Shown here piece by piece: positions 49,000-62,100 of a stretch of 64,000 nt of DNA. Positions within the stretch are counted from its first letter, which is position 1, and each line of letters begins with the position of its first letter. The translations under genes and the position numbers were made by a program. A model generated the notes under the pieces. The model was not told where the DNA came from and made no database searches. It saw nothing but the letters and a program-made list of their open reading frames with translations. The DNA is from Rhinopomastus cyanomelas (Eukaryota > Chordata > Aves > Bucerotiformes > Rhinopomastidae): the NCBI GenBank assembly GCA_013400115.1, contig VXBP01001155.1, forward strand, positions 806,001 through 870,000, read 5' to 3'.

Positions 49000-49242
49000 C
49001 TCTAACTCAGCTCACTATTGAATAAGGACTAAAATGTCAGGACAGTCTGGGAATATTCTAGGTTACATATTTAGTTCCATACATGCGCAAACACTGAAAA
49101 AGTAGAGGTTGAATTGAACATGGGTAGTGTCTATGTCTTCCTTCAGGTTTCTTTGTCTGACATCAATACCTGGTTGCCTGAAAACTTTAGGACACCAGAC
49201 CAGCATAAAGCAAATCACTCTTTTGCTACTACAAGTCCTGCT
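49000..49242. other. Non-coding spacer
   Basis: Short unique stretch between CR1 scraps. Nothing recognised. Confidence 0.5.
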
Positions 49243-49281
49243 AATGTTGGACTTGATGATCTTAAAGGTCTATGATTCTAA
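49243..49281 (+). mobile_element. Very short old CR1 tail
   Basis: ATGTTGGACTTGATGATCTT, then AAAGGTC and CTATGATTCTAAG: the terminal ~40 bp of a CR1 of the 'ttggacttgatgatct' type, with the segment between GGTC and the octamers lost. Short but distinctive. Confidence 0.6.
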
Positions 49282-51856
49282 GTGTTGTGTCTTACATATA
49301 TCTTCTCAAGACTGAACATTTGCTCAAACACAGAAAAATTACTCGGCAGATTACGTATGACAGCACCACCTAGTGATTACCTGCAAGAACCATATGCTCT
49401 TCCAACACGGGTGTCCTACAATCAAAGATAACAGAGGCAGAAGCATTTTCAAATACTTAAAGTCATGCTAATCTAGTAAATCTGTTGTACATCTTAAATG
49501 TTTCGTAAATTGTTTCCGAAATAACTGTTCTTAGGTTAATGCATTCTTTCAACGATTCATGAGCAATCCCATAGGAGATGCAGACAATTTTGGAACAACA
49601 GAAAGTACAAGAAAGAAGGTTCTTGCATTGCTAAGGAACTCACCAATGCTTAACCTTTTACATGAAAGATTATATCTTTTAACCGCTTACTTAAAAAATG
49701 TACCAATGTGCTAATAAAGCCTTACAAATAATTATTATTATAATTCTAAATAAAGGAAAGGCCTAAACCCTACATCTCCTTGACAGCAGTTCTAACCCTC
49801 ATCAGAGAGAAATCAATCTGCAGCAGTGAAAGGTAGCTATTTAGAGACCGCAGATGAGGTCAGTGCCACGGTAAGTGCAAGAGTGTAGCAGTCACATCCC
49901 CAGTCACTGTATTCCCACGCTCAGGACTGAGTCACTCGCACAGTATTTGTTGTGAGCAAGGCTACCATTAGTTTGACTTTTAGTTTCTTTATCTCTGTTT
50001 GGCATCTTCCTTTATATAGAACTCACTTATTCCCCCTGCATGTATTCATTATTTCAAATATTTGGTGCTTGGATTTTTTCCTACAAGTTTTGAATCCAAA
50101 GATTCACGGGAAATGGCTTGAGGGTAAGTGGTAGGAGCCAGAATCTGAGACAGATAAATGATGATCTAAAGCACATATGATGGTGTTTCTTCCCTGACTG
50201 GATAACCTCTCTTTAGTAAGACCTGACGTATCGTTACATCATGCACTACAAGCCAGGATAAAGTTGCATGAACTAATATTGCTTAAGCTGGCATTTCTTT
50301 CAGATCAGCACTGAGTTGTGAAGAGATCTGTGCTTCTTCTGAAAGAATTGCGTACCACACTGAGTAACAGACCCGCTACTCCCAGACCAACTTTGATGCA
50401 TTATGTACTACACACAATCATGAAGCTCTCTTGGATGCTGCTGCTTCAGCCCTATCTGCGCCGTGGTCTGGTTGGCAGCATGAGCTTATAGTACTATACA
50501 GTGACATCTTCTGCACTCAGATATCACCCAGTCATTTTCTTTTATCTGAGAAAAGGAGAAAAAGCCATCACTATTGTTATTTCCATCTCTGTGACATTTG
50601 CAGGAGGAGATTCAGCTTGGCAGCCAGCAGTTGTGGCTATGTGATGCCAGTACTACTCTTCATCATACAGCTGAGAACCACAAGGACAGGAGTTGTCCCA
50701 GGGCAGAGACTGTTCATGCTGCAGTACCCTTAGCTGGGTATAAGAGCTATAAAATTCCTACAGGACACTCATTTTCTCCTGTGACCATGGGACTTAGCCC
50801 TTGGATGCTGGAGACAAAGTGTGAGTGTATGGAAAGACACGATGGCTTCTAACCTTGTGCTTCATGATGGTTCTCCTTCAGGTAACTCACCTGCACTTAC
50901 TTCCTTTGAGAACTTAATATACCTTAATATAAAAGATAGACTATACCAATCACACTTTGGTACTCCAGAGTACATGGAAATTTTAAATATGGACCTGCAT
51001 TTTCCTACTACTTTTCTGAGACATCTCTCTCACTCACATTCTGTTGTCATCTATGTTTTCTATGCTCCATTTTCACAACTCATTTTCACCTTCCCACATG
51101 AAGGATATCTCTGGCAGGGGACATTTATTCTGTAAGTAACCCAAACACTTTGGTTTGTGCTTACTACCCTGAAACTGGCAGTAGCCTTAGAGTGATGGGG
51201 AAATGCATGACTCGTGTGGCCTTGAAAACACGATGTATTATATCCACAACCTACAGTCTCTTGAACTCCCCACATACACACTCTTGTCATTCGCTATGGT
51301 CTTCTTTGCCCATAAAACTTGAGCTTCCATTTTGTTCCTCCGAACAGACTTGAAATGCAAATGAAGGGCTAGAAGAAGAATGAGGCTTGTCTATTCATGA
51401 ACTAATGCTGGCTTTAAGGAAGAGAACTGCCATATTTTAATATGAAAGAGAAGCAAGAAATTGTATGAGTCTTGCCACCTGTTTTGATCAGGGAACCAAC
51501 TTCAATACTAATGTGGAACTACTTTGCATGTTTTCCTTTGAAATAAAAAAAACAAGTAGGGAAAGACCTAAAGGAGACTTTCTTTTGTCAGGAAGAATGG
51601 CTCTGGGGAAGTCCAAGAACTTACAGTGTGTACTTAAAAAAAGGCGGCTTCTCAAAAAAAAAAGAGAAGTTGCTGTACCTTGGTTGGACACTTCCCCTGA
51701 GGACCTTGAAAGAAACCTCTCAGATGAATTGTGAACTCTATGAGAGACACAGTAGAAGACACTCTTCCCTTTGAGTCAACTCAAGGACTCGGCTTTGAGT
51801 AAGAAGACATTCTTCCCAGGAAGAGAAGTCTAAATGTCTTCTTAAGACAGAGTATT
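49282..51856. other. Non-coding, no recognised element
   Basis: Unique-looking sequence. Plus frames of 84-104 codons between 50431 and 51135 overlap each other in different frames and show no motif. Confidence 0.45.
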
Positions 51857-51882
51857 TTTATATATATATCTATATATAGACA
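51857..51882. repeat. (TA)n short array
   Basis: TTTTTATATATATATC followed by the perfect 12-bp palindrome TCTATATATAGA. An imperfect TA microsatellite. Confidence 0.8.
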
Positions 51883-53229
51883 TAGATACATAGAAAAAAC
51901 CATATATATTCAGGTTGTAAAATTGTATAAAACTTAGGCTAGGACCAAAGTTACTTGGAGACAACCTTTCTCAGTATGTTCTGTTCTGAGAACCATTCCA
52001 TTTCCTAACTCCACCACAGAGGCTGGAGGCCAGATGCTGTGGAGGCGCAGACAATAGCCTATTGGAATATGAAATTGTCTTGGAGACTGACAGAAGTCTC
52101 TTAAAATCTTCCTATTTGCACAGGAAAAGACAAATGCAGTCCTTTAGTTGCCCTGTTTGGAAAATTTCTGTTTGAAAATAGAAAATCGTCCTCTTGAGAT
52201 TATTGCAACATTTGAATCAGAAAATTTTGTGCTTGGACAAAACTTGTAGATTCTTTTAGAATCTTTAGAAACACAAGTTCATGATAATTACTTACTATTA
52301 ATGTATTCAGAGAAAATAATATATTTAAATCTAGCTAAGTCAATCCTCATGTCAACAATCTTAATTTACTCTGCAGTTTCTTCATCACAGATTTTCCACA
52401 CGTTTTAATCTGCTGAACAACATTTTCTTAATACCTGCTGAAACATTACCAAACCAAAAACAGTTCACATACCTCTATTGTACATTCCAAATCAGAATTG
52501 GAAGAAATGTCAAAAAAATCTGAAGATAGAAAAGTAAGAAAATCTAGAAAAATAAAGAAATGTTGTAACAGATATTAGCATTTTCCATTGCAAATTATCA
52601 CTACTAACCGGCTGCCTGGGAAACACTCCAACCTGATGTTGGGTTCTCTTTGATAACATGGTGTTTCTAAGCAACATTTCTAGTCAGCCCATGTGTGTAA
52701 GTGGTCAGCCACCACTCCGTTACTTCAAAACATGAATTTCTTTTGTTAGATGCAGATCCAAATTGCTGTTTGATTTTCATATGAAAAATGCAGCAGGCTT
52801 TTTAAGATATGGGGGGGGTGGGGGGTTTTTAAATGAAAGTGGTGCTAAATATTGTAACATATTTCAACACATACAGCAGTGTATCTAATTTATTCAATAC
52901 TACATTAATGAACCCTTTTCTTATTCTTAAAATAAGCAGATGGGTATTCAGGTAGCATGTGTTCAAGTTGTCAAGAATTTATGTTCTAATTCCTTTCATA
53001 TAAGCAGCCAAAGGCACTTCTTACGTAAGAATGACAGTGATAACGATTAGCTGGTCTCTTCAGTCAATACGCTTCCACTGTAATCCCAGACAAAATATTT
53101 TTCAGGATTTGGACCTGCTGAGCTAGAATTTCTGAAGTTTTTTTCCTTCCAAACCTTGTACATGAAAAAGATGTGAATTCCAATCTCCGACTGCCCATCC
53201 AACTTGCAGCTTTGCTTTACACACATGTG
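51883..53229. other. Non-coding; G-run at 52811-52825
   Basis: AT-rich overall. An isolated GGGGGGGGTGGGGGG lies at 52811-52825. Nothing else recognised. Confidence 0.5.
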
Positions 53230-53432
53230 AGTGGCTCTGGCCAGCCTGATCTAGGGTGGGGTGTCCCTGCCCACGGCAGGGGAGTTGGAACTGGGTCATC
53301 CTGTGGTCCCTTCTAGCCCTGACTGGCTGTATGACTTGATCTAGGTCATCCTGCTCTGGCACGGGGGTTGGACTGGATGATCTTTCGAGGTCCCTTCCAA
53401 TTCCTAATGATTCCATGATTCTATGATTCTGT
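53230..53432 (+). mobile_element. CR1 with two tails in tandem (copy 2)
   Basis: Tail A: GCTCTGGCCAGCCTGATCTA, GTGTCCCTGCCCACGGCAGG, CTTCTAGCCCTGACTGG. At about 53333 it passes into tail B of the majority type: ATGACTTGATCTAGGTC, TTGGACTGGATGATC, CCTTCCAATTCC, and octamers. All ORF2 sequence has been truncated away except the last few codons. Confidence 0.9.
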
Positions 53433-56400
53433 AAGTGCAAGGCATATACAATGATTAGGTAATTCATCATTTCATTTGGAAAATGTTCCTACCTCACCCC
53501 AAAAATGATTTTAGTTTTATATCAAAATAATTTTAGTTTCAAATCACTGGTAAATAAAGGACTGGCATGCTCCTGTGAAGTAAGCGATAATCATTTCTGC
53601 AACAGACGGGAACTCTCATACTGATGATAGAAAGGAACTGGACCCATTCTTGGCTGACGGACATTGAGCTAAACAGAGAGTCCTACGGAGTGTAGCGGGG
53701 ATGGGGATATGGAGGAGCCATGAAGCAAGGCATCATTTCCCGCGTGTGTGCTTGCATCTCAGAAAGATTGACTTCAGATCACTGGCAAGGACAGTTGCAT
53801 TCCACACTCAGGCAGAAAATATTTTAGATTTCTATGAAATCATCCTATCAAAATGAATATATTTTATCAACTCAGATCTGGAAGATATGCATCCTACTGG
53901 TGCTAATTATAATGAGACATATGGTGAAACAGCAGTTCAGATTGAGACAGTTTGGGGAATTTCTCTACCTATGATTTCTTCTTGACACTGGAATCTTTCT
54001 TACGGACATCTGTCAGGATGTAAGTTCCAGCAGGAATGTGGCACACTCATCTTCTTCTGAGCCTTTGTTTCCATATTGACATTAAACCCACAGTAGGTGA
54101 CAGAAAAGTTGCTTGCACCTGGCTCGTGGCTAAAAATAGTGAGTCATTAAACTTCAACGATACCTTGTTTGAATGGAGCACACTTGGATAAGCGCTGGCT
54201 ACTTTCCAGAGCAAATGGTTATTTCAAGTCTGAGTCCCAGGACAGATACAGACTAGTTACCAAGAACGTGTACTTTGATACACCTTTTCTAAAGATGGCC
54301 TGAGGTACAGGAAAGGGACTTAGGAAAGTTGTTTCCTTTGAGCTGACTTCAGATAAAAGAGGGAGCAGACAGGACTGGGAAATACACAGTTGTTCAAAAT
54401 GGGAACAGGGTTGTCACAGACAACCCAGAAACATCTTAACCAAGGACAAAAACCACCCAAGGTAAAATTGCAACTGAGGCAGTAGGATGAATGTGGAAAT
54501 GTTCAGTTCACAGATGAGCACTTTTAATGCTTGCTGTAAGACATGATGGGTTTTGATACCTGTCTGTTCACCTTGGGGTCCCATTTGTTTGAGAGGAGAA
54601 ACTGCGAATTTATGTTGATCAAAACATGGAGTTTTGTGAAAATGTGAGTGAAGATGTAGAGAAGGAAGTGACAGGCTGTAAGACTCTTGCTTTTCTTATA
54701 CAATAGTAGATAAAAAACATTATCAAAGAAATCTGCTAGCAAGAGAGGTTAATCTTCCTGAGACATAAGAAAGCTTAAAATGTTTAGCTGTCTTGCAATA
54801 TTACCCAAACACAGCAGCTTGGAATGCACAAAGAGAACTGTTTTATCAAAGCTGCGACACACGCAGCCTGGAAAAATTAATTCATCTATCTTGCAGCTAT
54901 GTGTTCCTTCCTCAGCACAGTGGCTCCCCTTGTTACAGTCACAAGAGTGATTCTGTCACATAGATACTCTCCCTTTCACAACAGGCAGTCTTCACAAAGT
55001 CCTGAATTTTGCTGCTTATGTGGATTATGCCAAGATACAATACACAGAGGGGACTTTCTGACCTCTTCTGAAGCGTTCATCAGGGACCTGAGCCGTCTGT
55101 GGACTCCTTGAAAGCAGCAGGAAAACCATCTTGTATATCTTTTGGCATTTCTTTACCACATGGAAACATGACCAGATGAATTAGGAGTGCAGACACCACC
55201 CTTCCCTCAGCCTGTCTTCAGGCACTGGGAACACCTCCACCATAGCATCAGTGTATCAGCATTTAATGCCTTTCTCCAACAGTGCTAGCTGATTGCTTTT
55301 TCCTCAATACCCTTGAAGTTCCCTGCACCTTTGTGGAAAAAGACAGTCTCCTCTGGAGAACTACTTAAACCCCTCACATGGATCACTGAGTCAAGATGTC
55401 TATCTTGCAGCATTCAGCATAAGCACTGCTTAGGTGACATAGTCCGTAACAGAGAAACATCATTAAATACCTGAAACTCAAAAAAATGAGTGTTGTTTTA
55501 ATTATATCCCGTGGGAAAGACTACAAACACAGGCCTGAAAAACATAGGCAAAGCTTAAGCCATAAAATTAATGCAATAAATTAATATGTAGAAAATCATC
55601 ATAAAAACACTGAATTATTTCACTGTCAAACTGAGAGCTGGAGGAAGTATTCCCATCAAACCATCTTTGTAAATTAATCTTTAACTTTCATTTTTGCACT
55701 GGTACTAAGTTCCATGAGTTGTGGGGATTGCCCACAGGAATGTTTGTCACTAAATACCGTGAAAAGATCTGAGTGACAGGGAGTTCCCGTAAGTGACCTT
55801 GAGAGCAACAGCACAAAGGTCAAAGCAGTGTCTTTAAGAGGCAGCAAAAAGTAGATGGTTAAAGTAAGCACCAACGTTAGGAAAACAATCAATATGGTAC
55901 TTTGTCTACTGTATCGTTCCAGCGTTTAGTGCTGTGCAGATAAGTGAATTCATAAGCCAGATGTAACTTTGCGCTTAGTACTATTGATTGATTTTCTCCT
56001 TTTGATTTTACCTATTACTTCATTTCATTCTCTCCATCTTAAAGCTCAGTATTGCTCCAGGAAACCTCTGGGAAAGTAGTAATGAGAAGACTAGTGAATG
56101 TATCTTTCAAACTGTGTTTGTGCTCTAAATCTTGATCCAAAATGCCATTGCTGATTAAGCAAGAAACAACATTGATTTGAGCCAGATACACCCAACCAAT
56201 ATTGTTTTGAGAAATGCCAGAAAGTTTTAGGTACTTAAAAGCTCAAAAGTCATGTACATTGGGATTGAACAGTAGACATTACGTATCTGTATATCTCATA
56301 CCAGTGTTTTGTTCCTTGATTTAATTAAAGTAATAATGTTTTCATTGCAAGTACAAATAGTTGTGGTTTTGACAATGAGGTTTGGAGTGATTATTAAACA

Positions 56401-56527
56401 GTATGCCAGCATATTTTTGCCAGTTGAGATGCTTGGTGAATATTCACAAAAATCCAGTATATCCTCAGAGTTTAGTATTATAGAACCAATGAAAATTACC
56501 GTCCCTTTTGACAACCTTAATCATGAT
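53433..56527. other. Non-coding, no recognised element
   Basis: Unique-looking AT-rich sequence. Short frames only. Confidence 0.5.
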
Positions 56528-56653
56528 CAGACTGACCCAGGCTGACTCTATGACTTGGTCTGGGTGATCCTGCTGTGGCAGAGGGATGGGACTAGATGAT
56601 CTTTTGAGGTCCCTTCCAATCTCTGATTATTCTATGATTCTATGAGTCTATGA
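56528..56653 (+). mobile_element. CR1 with two tails (copy 3, truncated near the junction)
   Basis: Starts with the last ~25 bp of tail A (GACTGACCCAGGCTGACTC), then the same TATGACTTGGTCTGGGTGA junction (about 56553) and a full tail B ending in ATTCTATGATTCTATGAG. Confidence 0.87.
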
Positions 56654-58349
56654 CCAGTCCATGATTACACCACTGAATACTGTATAAAGAGTCACAATGT
56701 CAGTGAAGGTCTCAGAAATCATTCAAACCTCTTTGGGTGTTTGACAAATCTGTCTCTTGTCATTAAGTCTGCAAATATGAAATTATGAAATCACTTTTCT
56801 ATACCATGAACGACACCCAGTGCCAGGCTGACCACAGTGTTAAGAGATTCTCATTTTTCTTTGAAAATAGTAAAGGATAAATAATCCATATCACAACTGA
56901 TTGGTCTGGTAGGATTGTCATTTGTCCTTCCCCTTTTCATTTTCTCCAACATCTTGTCAGAAACCACACGATGAAGCTATTCTTACTGTGAGCCTTTTCA
57001 TTTTCTCTACCAGACAGCTACTGAAGTCTCAACACAGAGCCATTTTCTATGTCCTTTGCACATACACACCCCAGCATGTACTTAAACACAGTATTCCAAG
57101 TACCAGCTCTTTTTGTTGGTTCCTATCCTTCCTTTTAAGTTTCTCTGCTCACTCAGTGTCCACCACACCGTTTTCCCTCCTTTCTGCAGGACCAGTTAAG
57201 ATGTAAGCCTGCTGCAGGGAGCTTCCTGAGGATGCAGACACTTCAGCTAATCAACCTTATGCTTTTCCATTCTTCCAGTGAGAAGCCTGCAGTAAATGCC
57301 TCCTCTTACTCTCTGCCTCAGGCCTTTCCCTGTACTTCACTGCCCTGTTCAGCTGTTCTCCCTAGTTCAACTTTGACAGGTTCATTGCTCCTTCCCTCGT
57401 CCCTGTCTTGCTCTCCCAGCTTTCAGCTTTGGCTAAATTATCTTCTGATGTCCCCATAGGGTCCTCTCACTTCTCCAACTGACTTCTCCAAAGAACGTCT
57501 GCAAGCCTGTGACCCCTCCTGTTCCTTTTTCCAGTTATTAGATTCAAACCTTCCTAATCAGTTCCAGTTGAGGTGCAAATGCTCAACCACAGGAAATTAC
57601 ACTTTGGTTTATTTGGCATCCCTCTGACAAACACTCCCTTATTTCACAGGATTGTGCAGGGTGAGTCCTTCGAGGATCAGAACATTTTCCAAAGTCTTGG
57701 TTTGATTACCCAGATATTTCAGGCTGCAGGATCAAATGTTATTCTTACAGAGTTCTTCTTCTTTTAGAAGTCAGGACATACTTTATTTTAACCTTCTGCC
57801 TTGGTGATAAAAAGATGTGCCCTAAACACCTTGTGAGAGATACATGGAACTGCTCCCTTGCATGGAGTCAGTCAGAGCAGGAGCAAGCAAGACTCTGCAC
57901 CTCCAGCCCTTCTTCGCAGTAATGAGGTGGTACATGCCCTGACTGTGCCTCTGCAGCTGCATTTCTTTTCCTGCATGGCATGTAAAAAAAATAACTCACT
58001 TGCAGGCTCGGCCCTTCAATGTACTTAGTGTACTAAGCACATAAATAGTTTAACTGATGTGAAAGAAATTGCCTGCACGCCTGCACGTGTGACTGAATGC
58101 TTTGGTGGATCGGGTGTGTAAACACGATCTTCACACGCTGACACAAACACAGCACTTGTGTTTCTTTATGAATCTCATAAGTGGGTTCAGCCCTGGCCTA
58201 AATGCATTTGGTTTAGAAGGAAAAGGCTAGCAATTAGTATAATCTTACTTCTTCTTTGACGTAAAGACAAGCTACTTAGGTAGAAGATTGTGCTTGTCAT
58301 TTTATTCCTTACAGACATATTTTCACCAGTTTTTATATAATCTTACAAA
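56654..58349. other. Non-coding, no recognised element
   Basis: Pyrimidine-rich on the plus strand around 56930-57460, which creates serine/leucine-rich frames without recognisable motifs. Nothing else recognised. Confidence 0.45.
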
Positions 58350-58741
58350 AAAGCTGAAGAGGGACTTTTTAGGGTGTCAGGTAGCAACAGGACTAGGGGC
58401 AATGGAGCAAAGCTGGAGATGGGTAGATTTAGAGTAGATGTGAGGAGGAAGTTCTTCAGCGTGAGAGTGGTGAGAGCCTGGAATGGGTTGTCCAGGAACG
58501 TGGCGGAGGCTCTGTCCTTGGAGGTGTTTAAGGCCAGGCTGGATGAGGCTCTGGCCATCCTGATCTAGGGTGGGGTGTCCCTGCCCATGGCAGGGGAGTT
58601 GGAACTGGATGATCCTGTGGTCCCTTCTAACCCTGACTGACTGTATGACTTGGTCTAGATGATCCTGCTGTGGCAGGGGGATTGGACTGGATGATCTTTC
58701 AAGGTCCCTTCCAATCCCTAGTGACTCTATGATTCTATGAT
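58350..58741 (+). mobile_element. CR1 with ORF2 C-terminus and two tails (most complete double-tailed copy)
   Basis: The ORF2 C-terminus (58374-58568) reads RTRGNGAKLEMGRFRVDVRR, KFFSVRVVRAWNGLSRNVAE and SLEVFKARLDEALAILI, a different subfamily from the majority (which reads ..GCKLEHRRFHIN..). Tail A (about 58559-58647) has GGGGTGTCCCTGCCCATGG and AACCCTGACTGACTGTATGA. Tail B (about 58648-58741), of the majority type, has CTTGGTCTAGATGATCC, GGATTGGACTGGATGATC and octamers. The junction matches copies 2 and 3. Confidence 0.93.
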
Positions 58742-59085
58742 TTACAGAATTGACAGTATGCAAAAATTTTAAAAATAGTTGGACTTCTATTTTTACCAAG
58801 CCCCTTTATGAGGGATGGTATTTGCGTTATCAGCCACTGGAGCCCAGCTGAGGACATTGGAACCTTATCCTGCCCCGCCCCTGCTACCAATGAACTCTCT
58901 TCCAGTCTGTCAAGTGTTGGTGCTTTGCATTTTCCTGGAAGGATCATAGAATCATAGATTCAAGAAACTTTCTGTGCCTGATCCCACTGAACACGATGTG
59001 AGATTGTCAGTCTATGTCAGAGACTGCAGCGCCTGTCCCCCTGCAGGTATTAGCGCAGAATTAAGGGAACCCTCACTTTTTAGTA
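58742..59085. other. Non-coding; octamer scrap at 58944
   Basis: GATCATAGAATCATAGATTC at about 58942-58961 resembles a CR1 octamer tail in minus orientation but has no body. Otherwise nothing recognised. Confidence 0.4.
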
Positions 59086-59146
59086 TTTTACTATCATGTA
59101 CTTTCATTTACTATCGAGTACTATAATTTACGTTTTTTACTATCAT
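59086..59146. repeat. ~20-bp imperfect tandem repeat
   Basis: Units beginning TTTACTATC recur: TTTTACTATCATGTACTTTC, ATTTACTATCGAGTACTATA, and a third, TTTTTTACTATCATGG. Three degenerate units. Confidence 0.65.
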
Positions 59147-62100
59147 GGCTGCACCACTGTAAGTAGTCTCCAGGTGGTACAACTCCGCTACCAGTGGGCC
59201 TGTTAGTCACAACTCCGTGCACCAGGATGAGTAGCGGTGATGCTTTTATAACATCAAAAGCAAACAGGGATTTAAACACACTGTTTTAGTCTTGATCTTA
59301 TTCCAGCTTTTTTACGTTTAATTATTTTTATTGGCTGCCATGAATTTTCTTTCTCTGCTCCTACTTCTTTATAGAAATGAATCACAAACCATCTTAAACA
59401 GGGTTAAAACAGTCCTCCCCAAAGCCTTCCAGCAGAGTTGCCAGAGGTTTCATACTTTAATCAATCATTTATTCTGCATTTGAGAAAGCACAGCTTCCAT
59501 TGATCGCAACAAATTCATATAACTGGGATTGTTTGTGTAGGCTAAGAAGAATGATCAAAAAGTAGAAGTTACTACTTCTTTAGAGCTCACCTCCTGCCAG
59601 CATGTGGAGGATCTGTACACCTCAAACCTGCTAGTGTTAATGACAACAATGTCTGCAAACATGCTGCGTGCAGCTGGGAAAAGGAAGAGACTCCGATGCT
59701 CTGGCTTGTTAACATTCTCCTTTGTTTCTGCCTTCTCCAATTCAAATGCTTTCTAGCTGTTTTGCTGGCAGCTTTAACAGCATTAATGCATTCCAAACTA
59801 GAAAAGTTTCTACTTTAATATCTCACAAGTAGCTCAATATGTACTGACCTCAAACCCAGGATAGCAGTAATTTGATATTGCAGCTCATTATTGTTACTCC
59901 CAGCAAGTTTCCCCTTGAAAGGGCCTGATACTTCCCCCTCCCTCTCACATACACCCTCCCACCCTCCATTCAGAATTTGTTTTTAATTGTTCAGGAGAGC
60001 AAATTCAGACTGTGAGCCAGCAATATATTTCCAGGGGGTACAAGATATTAATAGAGCTACATCATGGCCCCATATATTGTAATAAACTGTGCTGCAATTT
60101 GTTTACCCGCCGTAGACGGTAACTAACATTCAGATAAATGGAGTTGGCGCCTGCAAGATTTATGATATACTTCTATGCTTAGCAATGTTTAATCAGGGAG
60201 TTAAAATATTACAGTGTAAAATCCTTTACAAGCATGCACAAACAGAGAACTACCATTAGAGGCTTGGCAGACATACTCGATGTCAAATAGTACCTCCAGA
60301 CACTCTCAAAACACAAAGAGGAATATTCAAAGCAGCTACTAACTGACTAGCATTATTTGAGAACCACGTCAGAGCTCATTTTTTTAGGGGAACTTGCTTT
60401 TGAAGTGACAGAATGATGGGCAGGGACAAGTGGGCTTGTCTGCAGAGCCCATCAAGCTGGAAGTAGTTGGGGTGGGTGGAAAGTGTGGAGGTGGGGGGAA
60501 GGGAGGTAAATTTTGGTCAAAAAGGTGGTAGATGCCTGTCACAGAGCTTAGTGTGTTTGGATAAGACAGGCTAGCATGTGGGGGGATCAGCATGAAGCAT
60601 CACACCTGGAGGAAAAGACAACTAGCTCCAGCCTCAGTGCCATAAGCCTGGCTCCACGAAGTCTAGCCAACATCTGGAATGGATATCAAGAGACACAGTG
60701 CAGCCCTGACTGGCGCTCTACTATACCTTTGTACTTTTCACTGCAAATTGAAAAGCAAAACAGACATCAAGGATATATTTATATAACTGTCTTCAAGCTG
60801 CATTTTCTACTCCCATCTGCTGCACATGATAAGTTTCAAGTGTTTTCTAATAAAAAAAGGATTCTTTTTTTTCCCCCCTCCTAGTTTGGTATACAGACTG
60901 ACCTTTTTCTATTCACAGTTTTAAAGGAACAGTAAATATTTTACAGCCAGAGGAAGTGTCAGCACCGTAAGACTTTCTGCTATTGACATTATTTAACCGT
61001 GCTGGCTGTGGAGCCAAATGTGACAGGGCAGGAGTCTGTGGCTGTGCCGATGCCTGCATTTGCCCGAGTGTGTGAACAAGCTCACTCGTGTGCATTTGCA
61101 TGTGCATGTGCGATTTGCAAAAGAACATTCCTGGGAGTTTTTGGCTTTGTTTTCACATCATGTTGTTGTCATGTCATTCAAAGAGGGAGGGACACCCTGT
61201 GTGTGCAGACAGGAGACCCTGTAACAAACTACTCTCCAGGAGGGTCGTGCCAAAGGAAGGCAGCCACCATGTCAGAAAGATTCTGTTTATTCTCCCTCTG
61301 CTTTTCAGCTATGGAGCTGATGAGACCACAGTCAGATTGATTAATTATGAAGAAAATAACCAGAAAGTTGTTTCACACATGTGAGTGTGAAACTTCACCC
61401 TCCAACCATAAGGCACCAAACTGAGCCTAGCTGTATAGGTTTGGGCTGAGGTGTACACAGAATAGCCTGATGTGCTCCTCAACAAAAGCCAGACAGACTC
61501 TAGGCTCAGATATTCCAAAATATGGACTACATGGGCAATCACACATGTGAGTCACTGCGACAAAGTATAGTTATCTTAGAGAGTCAGCTTCACCCCATGA
61601 GTGAGAGGGAACTACAGATGCTCATCCAACCCTAAGAAATATCTCCTCTTCAGTACAGAGCAGTAAGCCTAATCCTTATGTACCTCACTTGCATGAATTA
61701 GGGGTATGAATTATGTAGGAATTAGGGGTAGCTAATCCACACCAGTTACACTGGTATGACATACTGGTACAAAGCATTGGAATCCCCCAGTGAAAACTTT
61801 CACTAATAGCAGGAATAACAATCCTTAAAAAAACCTGACTGGAATAATAAAACTATTTGCTATTACTTGTTGCTCTCATGAAAGAAGAAAACCATACTGG
61901 AAAACATTCCACTTTCTCTCCTTCACTTTATAAAGAACTACTTTCAGCTGGCTGGGTACTGTGAACAGGAGATGGTGATGTAGCACCTACGGTTCTGTTG
62001 TGACTGCACCAATTCACCTTACAAATCTAGGAATTAGTAACATCTCTGTCCACTTCTTTGTAAGATACGTGTAATTCATCCATTACAAGGAGAATGTGAG

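Noticed and set aside
50431..51135. Three overlapping plus-strand frames of 84-104 codons
   Set aside because: They are in different frames, have no motif, and the frames overlap each other, as chance frames do.
51465..51734. 89-codon lysine-rich plus frame
   Set aside because: The lysines come from A runs; no domain and no splice support.
52811..52825. G-quadruplex
   Set aside because: GGGGGGGGTGGGGGG gives only two G runs; a stable three-tetrad fold is not assured.
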